Of a stretch of DNA of 64,000 nt, positions 36,873 to 49,800 are shown piece after piece. Position 1 is the stretch's first letter; the number at the start of each line of letters is the position of its first letter. Where the stretch lies: assembly GCF_029784155.1 (NCBI RefSeq), contig NC_073692.1:21457359-21521358 (forward strand), written 5' to 3'. The notes beneath the pieces are model-generated. The model was given only the letters and a program-made list of their open reading frames with translations. It had not been told where the DNA came from and did no database searches. A program made the position numbers and the translations under genes. The stretch comes from Uranotaenia lowii (lineage: Eukaryota; Arthropoda; Insecta; Diptera; Culicidae).

Positions 36873-37989
36873 TATATATTTTTGTTTGTTTTATCAAGTT
36901 TTATTGATATACATATCTCCAGTATTCCAAGCAGTATAAATTTATGTTTGTTATTCCACTTTTAACGAATGCTGTTCAAAGCAAATGACCTTCATTTACA
37001 AAGACATTTAAGAATTTTAAATATCCGCTTAAGTTTCAACATTTGGAATACCCCTTCTGGTCTTTCCAACATATTGAATCATTTTGAAGATGAATTTCTT
37101 AAAAGTTCGACGTTTGCCCTTGCCCCACCGTGTAAGTTGACAGAAGGGAATATTGTTTTCAACACTTTAAAGGTATACTAAAAATTTCTCATAAAAATGT
37201 TTCTTCCAGTTTAATATCAGTTCTAAAGTCTAAATTTTCAAAAAAAGAAGCGGATCAAAAGTTTCTATTATGCAACCAAGTAACACAAAAACACTTTTAA
37301 TGTTAAGTACGTTCTTGAATTGGTATGTAAGCAAAAAGTAAGATGTTTTTTTTCAGAATTATTTAAAATAAAAAGCTCCCATTTTCATTTCTAAATTCGT
37401 TTCAGTTGTGTCTTTGGGCCGAAGTAACAGTTTCTAGAAGAAAACATAATTTTGTTTTTTGTTACAGAGAAAAGTTGAACGTTTGAACATGCTCTTCTAG
37501 TGTTCCTTGAATGAAAATTCTTTCGGAAAATAAATTCCCTCAATTTTGGTCAATAAAAATCAGTTAGTTTCACTGATACCTTTCACTTATGCATACGTCA
37601 GTCCTATCTTATCTAATTTGAAGTAAAGGCTCTTTCTCAGTTCATGTGTCGAATCAGATTTTTTAATCTTTTTTAAATTTAAATGGCGCTACATGTTCAA
37701 CGGAATGTTTCCGGTCTACCTCTATAGAAAACATTTTATTCATATTTCTGTTATCAATATGATTTTGAAATAACCTACATAACATTTCGCCTACAAATGA
37801 GTTAAAAAGTTTTAGGTTAATTCTTTACTGTTTGTATTTTTTTTTTCAATTGTCCGCAAAGTGTCATACCATTATTTCATTAGCATCAGAAATAAATGTA
37901 TATGTTTTAGACAACAAATGCTACCTTCATTAACACGAACTAAATATGGAAGTATTTTGCAAATCTTTCAATTAGTTTTGACTTGATTG

Positions 37990-38600
37990 ATAAAATACCA
38001 ATCCGTGTCACATCTAGGCGTCATTTATTTCCACGTGCTGTGTACCATTGAGCAAGAAAAAACATATCTAGGTTGCATGCCCCCACGTACATAAGAAATA
38101 TGGGTACTTGGTTGAGAAACAGACGCCTAATTGTTAATTTTTTCCAACAATCAATGAACATGCTTTGGAACGTTACTATGCTTTCGTTACTATCCATTTG
38201 CGACGACGTTTGCTTGACTATAGAGTCTAAAAATGGATGCCATGCCTTTTCAATTTCAGATTTTGGCAAAAAATAACATCTAGCTAGGCGTCATTCATAA
38301 CCATGTGCTGTACAAATGAGCTAGGAATCAAGTAGAAAAAAAATCACATCAAGGCCTCATATCTCCACCCCTTGCATTAAAAATATTCTTGGTTGAGAAA
38401 TACGCGCCAAAATATTCCCACTGATCAGTATGCTATGCCTGGGTTACAATCCTTTTGCGACGTTGGCTCGACGCCTCGACCTTGGAGACGAAAAACAAAC
38501 CGCCCAAATGAAGAAAAATTCTCGAGAAAATGGATGTCATGACTTTAATTTGTTCCGAAAAACTACAAATTTTGTATGGAAGTCCCCCCTCCCTTAAGTC
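37990..38600. repeat. Internal dimer unit, second copy
   Basis: Aligns with 33740-34400 across both halves. The first half lacks the GGAGACGAAAAACAAAC block near 38220, where the first copy keeps it. The copies are separated by about 4.2 kb. Confidence 0.75.
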
Positions 38601-38745
38601 GGATGGAGTTTTGACTATTACAGAAACCATCCCCGGCCTCAAAAACCCTCAGATGCCAATTTTGACGATGATCGGTTCAGTAGTTTCCGAGTCTATAGGG
38701 AACAGACAGACAGACAAACATTCATTTTTATATATATAGATATGT

Positions 38746-40244
38746 AGATAAAGTCCAGCTATTCAGAGCAGAACTCTTAAGATTTATTCTTAATCTTAGA
38801 ATACAAAGTTTATTTGCTTAGTAGAATCATATGAAAATTTCATCAGGAAAAAAGTTAAGCTTAACAACCAGCACTATAGGCCCGATTTCAGTTTGAGAAT
38901 CAAGAATGTTAAAATTTTATTTTCATTTCGATTGAAGATTTTACATAACAAATAAAAAGATCAGAATCCAAACTTCAATTCATTTTTCAATTATCATAAT
39001 CAAATTTTGAAAGCTGATTTATTAGTGCTAACAGATCAGTACTGGACCTTTCTGTATCAAAATAAGTAATCAAACTTCATATTAATTTTAAATCCAATTT
39101 TAGAAAATGTAAAATTCAGATATGAAAATGAACATCGCAACCACATTTCCGATTCAGTATTTATGAGATTTAAAAAGGTAATCAAAATAAGGAAAATTTC
39201 AAAATGAATTTTTATTGGATCATTCTAATTTTGATTTCAAATATCAATAGTAAATATTGTGTAAGTTCCAGATTTCATTCGCAGAGAATAAACGGAATTT
39301 ACAAAATGTACTTATTTGGAACTAAAAATAATGTTTGTACTATAATGCTGATTTTTTGATAAAATGAACAAATATATTTTTTCTAACATTTTAAATTTAA
39401 TTTATTCACACCCTTTTAACTTATTTAAGTTGAACTTTTTTCAAAGAATTTCAAGCAGGTCCGTGCGAAAAACTCGTCTTTGAGATGGTTTTTGAAATTC
39501 AAATTCAGCTAGAAATAATAACATTAAAAAATGCACTTTAATTAAGTCATTGATTTGCCACATCTTTCATTTGGCTACCGACTTATTGATGTGTTAGATT
39601 AGTATTCGATGAATGGATTTGAAATAAAAATTGTTGGTTTCAAATTATGAACTACACTTTATAATAAAAACCCATTCCAGAAACGAGATAGGATTTTTGA
39701 GTGTCAAGATTCGAGTTACTAAGGTTTATTGAATTGCAAATCGTAAATAAGTTTCAATTAGTATGTAAATGTCATAAAGTATCGTAAAATGAAATGTCTT
39801 GAGCTTAGCGTTATATAGGAGTAAATTCCACCGGAGGAATTTTCTGATATGTTTGTAAACATTTGTTTTTATACAACTGTTGGGATCAAATAATTTCCGG
39901 TTAAAACGGTAAATTCATTTCTGCATTGATGTATAATTTTAACCTTTTTTGTAAATGAAGAAAGAATACATAAATAAAAACCAAAAACTTTCTCCATTCA
40001 TTAGATTATGTTTCTTTTAAAAACACTTCCACAGATGGTTATATATATCTTGATTGAAACCACTTGAATGTCTTTCAAGTTATAAATATTGTGTCAATAA
40101 AAATAAATGGAAAAAATATCAAAATAGCCATCTCATTAGTGTGAGTTTCGAACTATATTCTCAGAAATTAAATTGTATGTAAATAATAAAACCATCAAAA
40201 ATAAATCGATGTTTTCCAAAACCAATACTGAAGCTTTTCTGATA
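38746..40244. other. AT-rich stretch, no gene recognised
   Basis: Very AT-rich sequence without recognised genes, RNA genes or transposon ends. Confidence 0.5.
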
Positions 40245-41230
40245 CCCGTTCATAATTGTATAGAAATTGGAAGCACGCGCACTGTCACTTCGACTTTGAA
40301 CTTCCATAACTTTCTACTGTGGTGATATTTTTTGATAAAACTTTTTGCGTTAGATAGATCAACTATCACACTTTTATATCACAAAATTTGAGCTTTCTAA
40401 AGTTTGTGTGGCCTGAGAAACAGCAAATCTACGAAAATCGGACTTTTTTCATTCAAACTGCAATATCTCTGAAACTACGCTACATTTTTTATTGAAATTT
40501 TGCACAGTGATTATTGAAACATAAAGCTAGCATGTCTGAAGTTTCCGAAAAGTTCTATCAATGAGATCAAAAGTTACGCGAGGTGCAATATTTCAGGCAT
40601 GAACCTAGAAATGCGATTTCTACAGAATTTTGGACGATTCATGACAACATATCGTTTCCTCCACCAATCAGACAAAAAATGTCTGACACAAGCAATGAAG
40701 AAAATAAAAAATGGAATAAATGATCCATTTTTGTTCTGAAATCAGAATCTCGCGATATTGTTTTGATTTTTTGGTTGAAATTGATTTACTGGTTGTTATA
40801 CAGAGAATATGATTTTCCTATGGAAACATTCGTCCAAAATTCTATAGAAATCGCATTTCTAGATCCATGCCTGAAATATTGCACCTCGCGTAACTTTTGA
40901 TCTCATCGATAGAACTTTTCAAAAACCTCAGACATGATAACTTTATATTTCAACAATCACTTTGCAAAATTTCAATAAAAAATGTAGCGTAGTTTCAGAG
41001 ATATTGCAGTTTGAATGAGAAAAGTCCAAAAAGTCAGATTTTCGTAGAATTACTGTTTCTCAGGCCACACAAACTTCAGAAAGCTCAAATTTTGTGATAT
41101 AACAGTGTGATAGTTGATCTATCTAACGCAAAAAGTTTGATCAAAAAATATCACCAAAGTAAAAAGTTATGGAAGTTCAAAGTCGAAGTGACAGTGTGCA
41201 TGCTTTCAATTTCTATACAATTATGAACGG
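40245..41230. mobile_element. Foldback element with ~395-bp inverted arms (986 bp)
   Basis: The left arm (40245-40637) and right arm (40830-41230) are inverted copies at high identity throughout. Examples are AATTGTATAGAAATTG at the outer end, TTGATCTCATCGATAGAAC versus GTTCTATCAATGAGATCAA, and CGATTTCTACAGAATTTTGG versus CCAAAATTCTATAGAAATCG at the inner end. The spacer is about 192 bp. TA lies outside each arm, but no longer duplication was found. Neither arm nor spacer holds a long open frame, so the element is non-autonomous. Confidence 0.9.
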
Positions 41231-42080
41231 TACTGTATATGTATATTTAATTAATTTTATTTTATTGTTGACATCTTCGTTTGTACTTTTCAAAAGCAGG
41301 ATAAATATTTTCCTAATCAAAATTGGAAAATAAGATTAAGATTTCAGACTTAGAATTCAAAATTAAAAAAAAAACAGTAACAGAAGTTAATTCAAATTAT
41401 ATGGAATAACTGATACATATAAGAGTTTAAGAAAATAATTCGAACCATTAAATCAGAATTTATGCAGAGCCACAACTCAGTTTCTCAAAATAAAATACCA
41501 TCTTCGAATTAATATTTAAGAAACAAATTATAAATGCAGCTCATATACAAAATTCAGAAACGAAGTAACAATCAAAGCCAAAAAATTCAAAAAATTTAAT
41601 TCAAAAATATAAATTTTATTTCAATTTCATAGTCAAAAACACCAAAAAACCGTTTTTATGTAATGTGTTGAGATTTCAATGTGATGTGGATTAGAACTTC
41701 AGTACAATTCCATATTAAATATTGAAAACAGAAAAACTAGTCAATAGTTAATATTAATGTGACAAAATTTAGTTTCCAAACATAAAATTAGAATGTAGAT
41801 TAGATGTTCAAAACAAATAATCAGAAATCAATAAAATATATCATATGAGTTAGCAGAGTCTACAAAGTTCTCAAGTTCCCAAAATTTAGAAAACCATGAA
41901 ACTTAGAAAACAACACAAGACTTGAAAATGTCAATTAGTTGAATCTCTATTTATATTTAAATCAATTTGAAAATTATCAATTGGTAATTTATATGCAGAA
42001 TTAAGAATATTTACTTCAGTACCTTTAATATATTCTTTATTCAATAAATCAGAGAACGTGATGAATGATTTATTTTTAAA
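41231..42080. other. AT-rich stretch, no gene recognised
   Basis: No recognised features. Confidence 0.5.
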
Positions 42081-42310
42081 AAATGAACACAAACACAAAC
42101 AGGATCTCAATGAAACTTGATGTTTCCTCGAACAGATTCTTTTTTCTTAACTCTAAGCGTACATCTTTCAAGCATATGATGGCTACCATCTTACAAATGC
42201 TAAAATCACCAACCCACAGAAAGTGTACTATATATGCCGTGACCGAGATTCGATCTCATGGCCGCAGGCTTAGAAGACTTGAAGGATATCCTCTGCGGCC
42301 GTGGGAAGAC
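42081..42310 (-). mobile_element. tRNA-derived SINE, copy 1
   Basis: The reverse complement aligns with 47694-47925 along its whole length. The tRNA-related head contains TCAAGTCTTCTAAGCC and a B-box-like GAGATCGAATCTCGGTCACG. The body contains TGTGGGTTGGTG, TTGAAAGATGTACGC and AAGTTTCATTGAGATCCTG. The tail is GTTTGTGTTTGTGTTC. The A-box portion is partly scrambled in this copy. The 90-codon frames across it on either strand are incidental. Confidence 0.82.
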
Positions 42311-42436
42311 ATTAAAGGTTTTCCTGATTTTTTTCGGACAAACCCGGGTTTCAAAATTTAAGTAAACGGTCTGGCGGGTCGCCATAATATTGAAAAAAAC
42401 AAGTCCGTATTTTGCTGGATTTATACACAAGAAAAA

Positions 42437-43162
42437 GGGGCTGTCCATTAATGATGTCACGCAAAATTTGGAAAATATTTACCCCTTCCCCCTCCGTCAC
42501 ATATTGTCACAAATTCCGTAGCCCCCTTTTGTATTACATCACGTTTTCCTAAACCCCCCCCCCCCCTGGAGTAAAATTTTCAACTCTTAGAAATTTGATA
42601 AAAAATGTTGCTTTTTTAAATTCATCAGTTTTATTCAAAGAATTGAAAAAAAGGTTAACAACTTTTAACAAGCCTTCAATCATTGCTTAAAACACATTTC
42701 AATCATGAGTCCAAGGATTATGTTGATGACTTTCTATATCAACGACCAAATCTAGTCTATCCAACCATCCAAATCTAGTTCCTCTTTTTCAATTCATTCG
42801 CAATCCAAATCTTCTCCACAGGTTAGAATAGCCAAGCAATCCTGTTCACATTTTGCCACAATTTAAGTGGAAAGGACTTTCCTGAGTGTTGCAGTGAAAG
42901 TGTTCTTGTGAACTTTCTTATGCTAATAAAATTTACCAAAAGTGATTACGTGAGTATTATTATTCATTAAATGAATAGTGCAAGTGTAGTTTTATTGAAT
43001 TAAGGATAAAATTATTTGTTATTGTTTTGCTGTGTTTTTTTTTTTGTAATGATAAATTATGTCACGCTCAAGCTGAGCCCCCTTTCCCCCCATGTCACAA
43101 ATTGTCACTAAAATCGAAACCCCCTCTCCCCCCTAACGCGTGACATCACGTGACACGGCCCC
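42437..43162. mobile_element. GGGGCYGT-ended MITE (726 bp)
   Basis: Left end GGGGCTGTCCATTAATGATG followed by TCACGC. The right end, read inverted, starts GGGGCCGTGTCACGTGATG and continues TCACGCG. Subterminal CCCCCT and TGTCACAAATTGTCAC motifs recur inside both ends (42486-42540 and 43080-43130). A run of 14 C bases lies at about 42555. AAA flanks both ends and could be a 3-bp duplication, but in this composition that is weak. No transposase frame. Ends of this type are frequent in insect genomes. Confidence 0.72.
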
Positions 43163-44174
43163 AAAGCAGATAGCTCAAGCTGAGCTAATTTTTTTTTGAA
43201 CCAGTTTTATCAAAATGGATTTTAATTTGAAAGATAGGGAAACGATTTTGACGTTGCCTACGTATTTCGAATAAAATAATGAAGTTTGTAGTTTTATTCC
43301 TCAATAAATTCTAGATTTTTTTTTCGAATATTCTCTGAATTCTGAATTTTTCCGGATTTTGTTTCAAAAATTAAAAATCTAAATCATATGCTCAGATTTT
43401 ACCAAGTTTTGGAAAAATGAGCCTGATTTGCTCGAACTTCATAAATGCGGGAAAATATTCACTGAAACTATTCGAAATAATATTTCAAGGAACCCCCTTA
43501 GCTGATACATGTTATGTTTAAATCCCCTAGGTAGAAGGCCTAAAGCAATGGCTTCCATTAACACAAAATTTTTATTAATTTACCAGAACAAGTCAATTAA
43601 ACATTACAATTTTCACGATCGCTCTTCTTTCTGGGACTTCACTGAGCTCACTCAAGTTGAGTAGACTTTATGAAAGCCTAAAAAATGTGAAAATTTGAAA
43701 TATAATTTGTTAACGTGAAAAACACTATGTTGAAAAAATGAATTTTATGTGAACTCTTATACACACTAATGTAGTCAAAGATATTTTCTTACATTCGAAT
43801 TTTTATATGTCCGTCACATTAGGAAATTAAAATAGCGTTATGTTAAGGAAAAAGAAACTAGATAAATTTATCAAAATTTATAAACCTTTAGAGGAAATTA
43901 AACTTTTTTTCTGCCCATTTTTTTTGTTTTATATAAAGACATGTTTTCCATGGAATGTAACGTTTGTAGAATGATTTTCACAAAATTATGAATTATTTCG
44001 GCTTCATTGTTATTAGAAATATAAAATTTCTGGGAACTTGGCGGAAATGGCTTGACTGACTGTCTGTAGTTTCATTTAATTTTACTTACATAATCCTTGT
44101 AAATTCTGATGGTATCAAGAGTTAAGTCCTTTATCCTTACCTGAAAAAAAAAAAGGAAATACACCGTTAGTATA
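43163..44174. other. AT-rich stretch, no gene recognised
   Basis: No recognised coding region or repeat. Confidence 0.5.
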
Positions 44175-44312
44175 AGGTTGCTAGAATTGTATAGCAAATT
44201 GAATAGCAAATTCGGACTTTTTTTTCAAGAGATCCATGCAACCGGGCTGGACAGGACTTTCTCAAATTATGTTTGAAATATCCGGGCAAACTCGGATAAC
44301 ACGTTGCAATCT
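44175..44312. mobile_element. Short AGGTTGC-ended MITE (138 bp)
   Basis: AGGTTGCTAGAATT at the left and CGTTGCAATCT at the right, with TA on both outer sides. The interior CAACCGGGCTGGACAGGACTT and ATATCCGGGCAAACTCGGATAA closely resembles 54855-54915 in the larger relative at 54439-54923. Confidence 0.65.
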
Positions 44313-46829
44313 TATAGCCTTTGTTTAGTTTTATGCATCTGGAATTTAATTTGATAAAATCCTTAATAGATATATTGATTTATTAAAGCGTGAAAAAATG
44401 ATAAATCATCAGTAAGCAGTTAACCAGAAACATGGAAGTACAGCACACAAGTAAATAAGCCCAAGCGCTTCCTTATTTTAACGTTTTTGCCTAACAGTTG
44501 AACAGATTAAAACGAGAATCAGAAAACCTACTTTTCCCTAGGCAACAAACGAGCGACGATTATGGGAATATTCCCTACATCGCTACTTTTTGCCCAACGC
44601 TCATCACATCTATAATCGCCCGTTAGTGTGGAAGCGAAGAAAGGCAAACCTAGTCGAACGAAAAAAAAAATCCTTAGACCCCAGGCGATCTTTGGATCCA
44701 GGACGGCCAGCTCAAGGATGAAAACAAGGTTCCAATCTGCAGCCCCCGAGGGGAAAGAAAAGTATATCCGAGGAATATCTGATTTTGGGTTATGTTTTTT
44801 CTTTCTCATAAAATCACCCAAAAAGGAAATTCGACAAAAACGGGAACGAATTCTGTTCCTTGAAGCGAATAAAAAAAACAAGGAATATCTAAACCAGATT
44901 ACTATTTTTGGGGTTGATTTCGAAGAAGCAAAAATCGGCTCCCGAGAAATCGAACACTAAATGGGGAAGAAACCCGGCCAGACTGGAAATCGAGCTAAGA
45001 GAAAATAAAACGAAGAAAAAAGGATGGCCCAGGATCAGGAATCAACACGAAATCCTACCTTAATCGTTTTGCATGGCAAATTAGAATCCGATAAGGAGCG
45101 TTCGGTTTGGTCTACAGGGCGATTTTCTTTCAGGTTTTTTTTCGATGTCCTGCAAATTTTGCAACCTACAGCGATAGGAACCCAATTGAAGAAAAAAGAA
45201 GTAGAATTGGAACAAGAAGGAAAATTTCGTGTTGAATCGAATTAATTGGGACGAGAAATTTTGCATGTCGGAAGCACTTTTTCCTGTAGGTTTTCTCGAC
45301 CGGTTGTTCCTGTGCCATCTGCAGCAATTGGTAGTCTGGTTGTCCTAGAACATAACCATTCCCAATGATGGTAGTTCAGTTTTTTTACAATGAAACCGGA
45401 AAAACTAACAGGATAATGGGGCGTATAAGTGTTTTTTGTAATTGAGACAACTTGTTCTACAATTCTGTCAAAAGAAAACTTTGAAGCTCAACATCAGAAT
45501 CCAACAAATAAAAACAGTTCTCAGATTTAATACTGGCGTTTAAACTCATGAATCATCTTTCAAGTGCTTTATATACTTTAAATATTTAAAAAAAGCCAAC
45601 ATGCTTTTTCAAAAAATTTAAAAAGCATGTTTCGACAATAATTCCGCAGCTTAACAGCTTATAAATTGGTAAAATAATTCAAAAATACAGCAACAAAGAT
45701 CGAAAGGAACCTAATATAGTCGAAAGAGTCATTGAAGATTCATTGAAAGAGTTAATTGAAGACTCAATTAAACTCAATGTATCTGAAAGTTTTTTAAAAG
45801 TCTCATGCATATAATCTGAAAGAGCCTCAAATAATCTCAAATATACATATATACTCAAAGAATCTCAACGGACCTATTTTTTTTTGAAATGCTCAACAAA
45901 TATTATTCAGTCACCAATGAGACTCATTGAGTCAATAATACCAAAAGTGAAATGTATATGAATCTCGAAAAGCTTCAGATTTTTATGATCTCAGAGTTGT
46001 AGAATTTTTGGAAGTCAATTGTCTGAAAGTATCTCATAGAGTTTTCATAAAGATACATATGAAATCTCTAGTGCTAAACCCTGCCTTTAAGTGGGGTCTA
46101 TCAAAATCGGTATAAAACCAAAGCCGATCATAATTTTTATTTAATTTTTGCGCAGAATGTTTCAAAATACAGTTCACTAACAATTCATGTTTGTTACTTA
46201 AAGTCTTATCGGGGAAAAGTCCGTCTTAGTAAGAACATCTTTAGATTATGAAATTTCATAGAATGGTAGAATTTATTACAAGCATTATCATGACAATCCA
46301 TTGTAATGAAAATTTTTAGGCAAGCAGGTGTCAAAAGCTACAGCTAAGAGAGTTTTAAAAATATGAGAATCTAAAATTTGACAACAATGAAAAAAATACA
46401 CAATAAATTACTTTTCATATAAGTTGAAATATCTCAGATATTTGGGGAACCATTTAAACAAAAACTAAAAAAATGTATATATGTTAATGTATTTAAAAAT
46501 ATAGCTTATGTCTGTTTATATGTTTCTTAGTTTAAGAAAAAAAATGGTTGAAGTTTGTAAAAGCTTCAACCGGAAAAGTACTGAAGTCAAGTTCCTTGGA
46601 CTCTGTGGTTATGCAATTTAAAAAAAAGTGTCTTAAATGGCATTGCCAAAAAATTAAATTTTATCTTTGTCTATACAGTGATTTGTAGGACAAAAGTTGT
46701 TTGTGATTAAAAAAGTAAGCTTCTTTAAATATTTCTGCGGAAACATAATTCGAGATCAACAGGGTTAATAATATTATTTTTATACAAGACGATTAAAATA
46801 AACCTGAATTTTTACATTTTTCACAGTAC
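44313..46829. other. Mixed stretch, no gene recognised
   Basis: Overlapping frames of 110-117 codons on opposite strands at 44528-44881 (minus) and 44628-44960 (plus) show no domain. They lie in a slightly GC-richer segment. Around 45710-46080 the words TTGAAAGAGT, TCTGAAAG and TCTCAA recur irregularly, possibly a fully decayed simple repeat related to the neighbouring TTTTCAGAC satellite. Confidence 0.4.
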
Positions 46830-49800
46830 TTTCCACAGTTTCCAGATATTTCAACTTTGTAGACTTCTCAGGATTTTCGGACTTTCCATATTCTTAAGAA
46901 CTTTAATTTTATCTTTCTTTTTCTCAGACCACTTTAATTTAACACATAACTGAGCCTTTGCATTCAATTAATTATTTCCGACACAATTTAGAGTTTTCAA
47001 TTTTTTCGAAGTTTTTAAACATTCAAGAATTTAGTTGATAAATTTTTTACAGACTTGAGACTAACCAATCACTACAAAAATTTTAAACTGTTTTATCTTT
47101 TCAAATTTTTTTGTCTTCTTAGGCTTTTCAAACTTTTCTGATGTTTCAAAATTTCAGAATTTTATAAAATTTTATTATACTTCAGTGAATTCTGATAAAT
47201 TTGCTTTTCTGAAGTTTAAAGTGTTTCAAAACTTTTCAGATTTTCAGGCTGTAAAACTGTTGAACTATTCTTATTTACGGACTCACTAGACTAGATTTAG
47301 AAGACTTTTCAAACGTTTAATATTTTCTTCAAATTTTCAGAATTTTAATTTTTATATTATACTTATCAGACTCTTAAAAATTTTCAAATTCATCATATTT
47401 TTCAGACATTCGAATTTTTCAGACTTTTCAGACTTTTCAAAACTTTCAGACTTTTCAGACTTTCTGGACTTTTCGAACTCCTCAAACTTTTCAGACTTTT
47501 CAGATTCTTCCGATTATTCGAACTTTTCAGAGTTTTCAGACTTTTCAGACTTTTCAGACTATCTGAAATGTCCCAAAAATTCTAGACCTTATAAGACTTT
47601 TCAGTCTTTTCAAAATTGTCAGACTTTTGAGACTTTTCAAAATTTTAAGACTTATCAGACTTTATGATTTTTTCAGATTTTTCTGATGATGCCACCGACC
47701 GTGGCCTAGTGGATAGCGCTCAAGTCTTCTAAGCCAGAGGTCATGAGATTGAGTCTCGGTCACGGCATACATAGTACCCATTCTGTGGGTTGGTGGTGTT
47801 AGCATTAGTAAGATGCTAGCCATTATATCCTTGAAAGATGTACGCTTTAGCCTTAAAATAGAATTTAGACATCTTCAAAGAAACATGAAGTTTCACTGAG
47901 ATCCTATATGTGTGTGTTCGTTTTCGTTTAGGTACAGACTATAATTTTCATTTTTTAGACTTTTCAGACTATTCAGACTTTCCAAACTGTGCAGACTTCT
48001 CAGACTTTTCAGACTTTTCAGACTTTTCAGACTTTTCAGACTTTTCAGACTTTTCAGACTTTTCAGACTTTTCAGACTTTTCAGACTTTTCAGACTTTTC
48101 AGACTTTCCAGACTTTTCAGACTTTCCAGACTTTTCAGACTTTTCAGACTTTTCAGACTTTTCAGACTTTCCAGACTTTTCAGACTTTTCAGACTTTTCA
48201 GACTTTTCAGACTTTTCAGACTTTTCAGACTTTTCAGACTTTTCAGACTTTTCAGACTTTTCAGACTTTTCAGACTGTTCAGACTTTTCATACGTTGAAG
48301 ACTTTCCAGACTTTTTAAACTGTTTAGACTTTTCAAACTTTTCAGACTTCTTAATTTTTTTAGACTTTTTCAGCATTTTTGACTGATCAGACTCTTATGA
48401 CTTTTCACACATTATAAACTTTTCAGACTTTTCAGAATTTTTAGACTTTTCAGACTTTTCAAACTTTCCTGACTTTTCATACTTTCCGAACTTTTTATAT
48501 TTCTTAGTCTCTTAAGAATTTTCAAATTCATCATATTTTTCAGACATTCGAATTTTTCAGACTTTTCAGAATCTTCAGACTTTTAAAACTTTCAGACTTT
48601 TCAGACTTTCCGGACTTTTCAGACTTCTCAGACTTTAAAGACTTTTCAGTTTCTTCAGATTATTTAGACTTTTCAAAGTTTTCAGACTTTTCAGACTGCC
48701 TGAAATGTCCCAAAAATTCCAGACCTTTTAAGACTTTTCAGTCTTTTCAAAATTATCAGGCTTTTAGGACTTTTCAAAATTTGAATACTTTTCAGACTTA
48801 ATGATTTTTTCTGATTTTTCTGATTTTTCAGACTTTTCAGACTTTCCAAACTGTTCAGACTTCTTAGACTTTTCAGACTTTTCAGACTTTTCAGACTCTT
48901 CAGACTTTTCAGACTTTTCAGACTTTTCAAACTTTTCAGACTTTTCAGACTTTCCAGACTTTTCAGGCTATTCAGACTTTTCAGACTATTCAGACTTTTC
49001 AGACTGTCCAGACTTTTCAGACTTTTCAGACTTTTCAGACTCTTCAGACTGTTCAGACTTCTCAGACTTTTCAGACTTTTCAGACTTTTTAGACTTTTCA
49101 GACTTTTCAGACTTCTCAGACTTTTCAGACTTTTCAGACTTTTAAGACTTTTAAGACCTTTCAGACTTTTCAGACTGTTCAGACTTTTCAGACGTTTTAG
49201 ACTTTCCAGACTTTTTAAACTGTTTAGACTTTCAGACTTTTCAGACTTTTCGGACTTTTCAGATTCTTCAGATTATTCAGACTTTTCAGAATTTTCAGAC
49301 ATTTCAGACTGTTTAGACTTTTCGGACTTTTCAGACTGTTTAGATTTCAAACTAAACAGACTTTTCCGACTTTTTAAACTTTTTATACGTTTCAGACTAT
49401 TCAGTCTTATCGGACTATTCAAACTTTTTAGACTTTTGAATGTTTTTCAGATTTTTTATTGTTTCCAGACATATTTAAGACTTCCAGACTTTTCAGACTT
49501 TTCGTACTTTTTAGACTTCTCAGACTATTCAGACTTTTAAGACTGTCGGAATTGTTCGAAAGTTCCAGACCTTTTAAGATTTTCTGATTTTTTCAAATTA
49601 TCAATCTTTCAAGACTTTTAAAAACTTTAAGAATTTTTTGACTTTTTGACCTTTCTGACTTTTCAGACTATAATTTTTTTCAAACTTTGCAGACTTTCCA
49701 GTCTTTTCAGACTCTTCAGACTTCTCAGACTTTTCAGACTTTTCAAAGTTTTTAGACTTTTCAGACTATTGAGACTTTTTAGACTTTTCAGACTATTCAG

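Larger units (their letters stand above)
31641..38745 (+). mobile_element. Degenerate interspersed repeat, copy B complex
   Basis: Head AACTAGCAGACCCGGTAAAC at about 31646. The far end at 38700-38745 has GACAGACAGACAAACATTC followed by TATATATAGAT, a tail form often paired with this head. The interval contains an internal duplication: 32735-34400 aligns with 36955-38600 (for example GAATGCTGTTCAA, ATCAATGAACA, GCCTCGACCTTGGAGACG). The insertion of a separate element at 34718-36872 lies between the copies. Short frames here are remnants without a recognised domain. Confidence 0.55.

Noticed and set aside
44528..44960. Overlapping frames of 117 and 110 codons on opposite strands
   Set aside because: No domain, no splice or poly(A) context, and complementary frames of this size are expected where stop codons are sparse.
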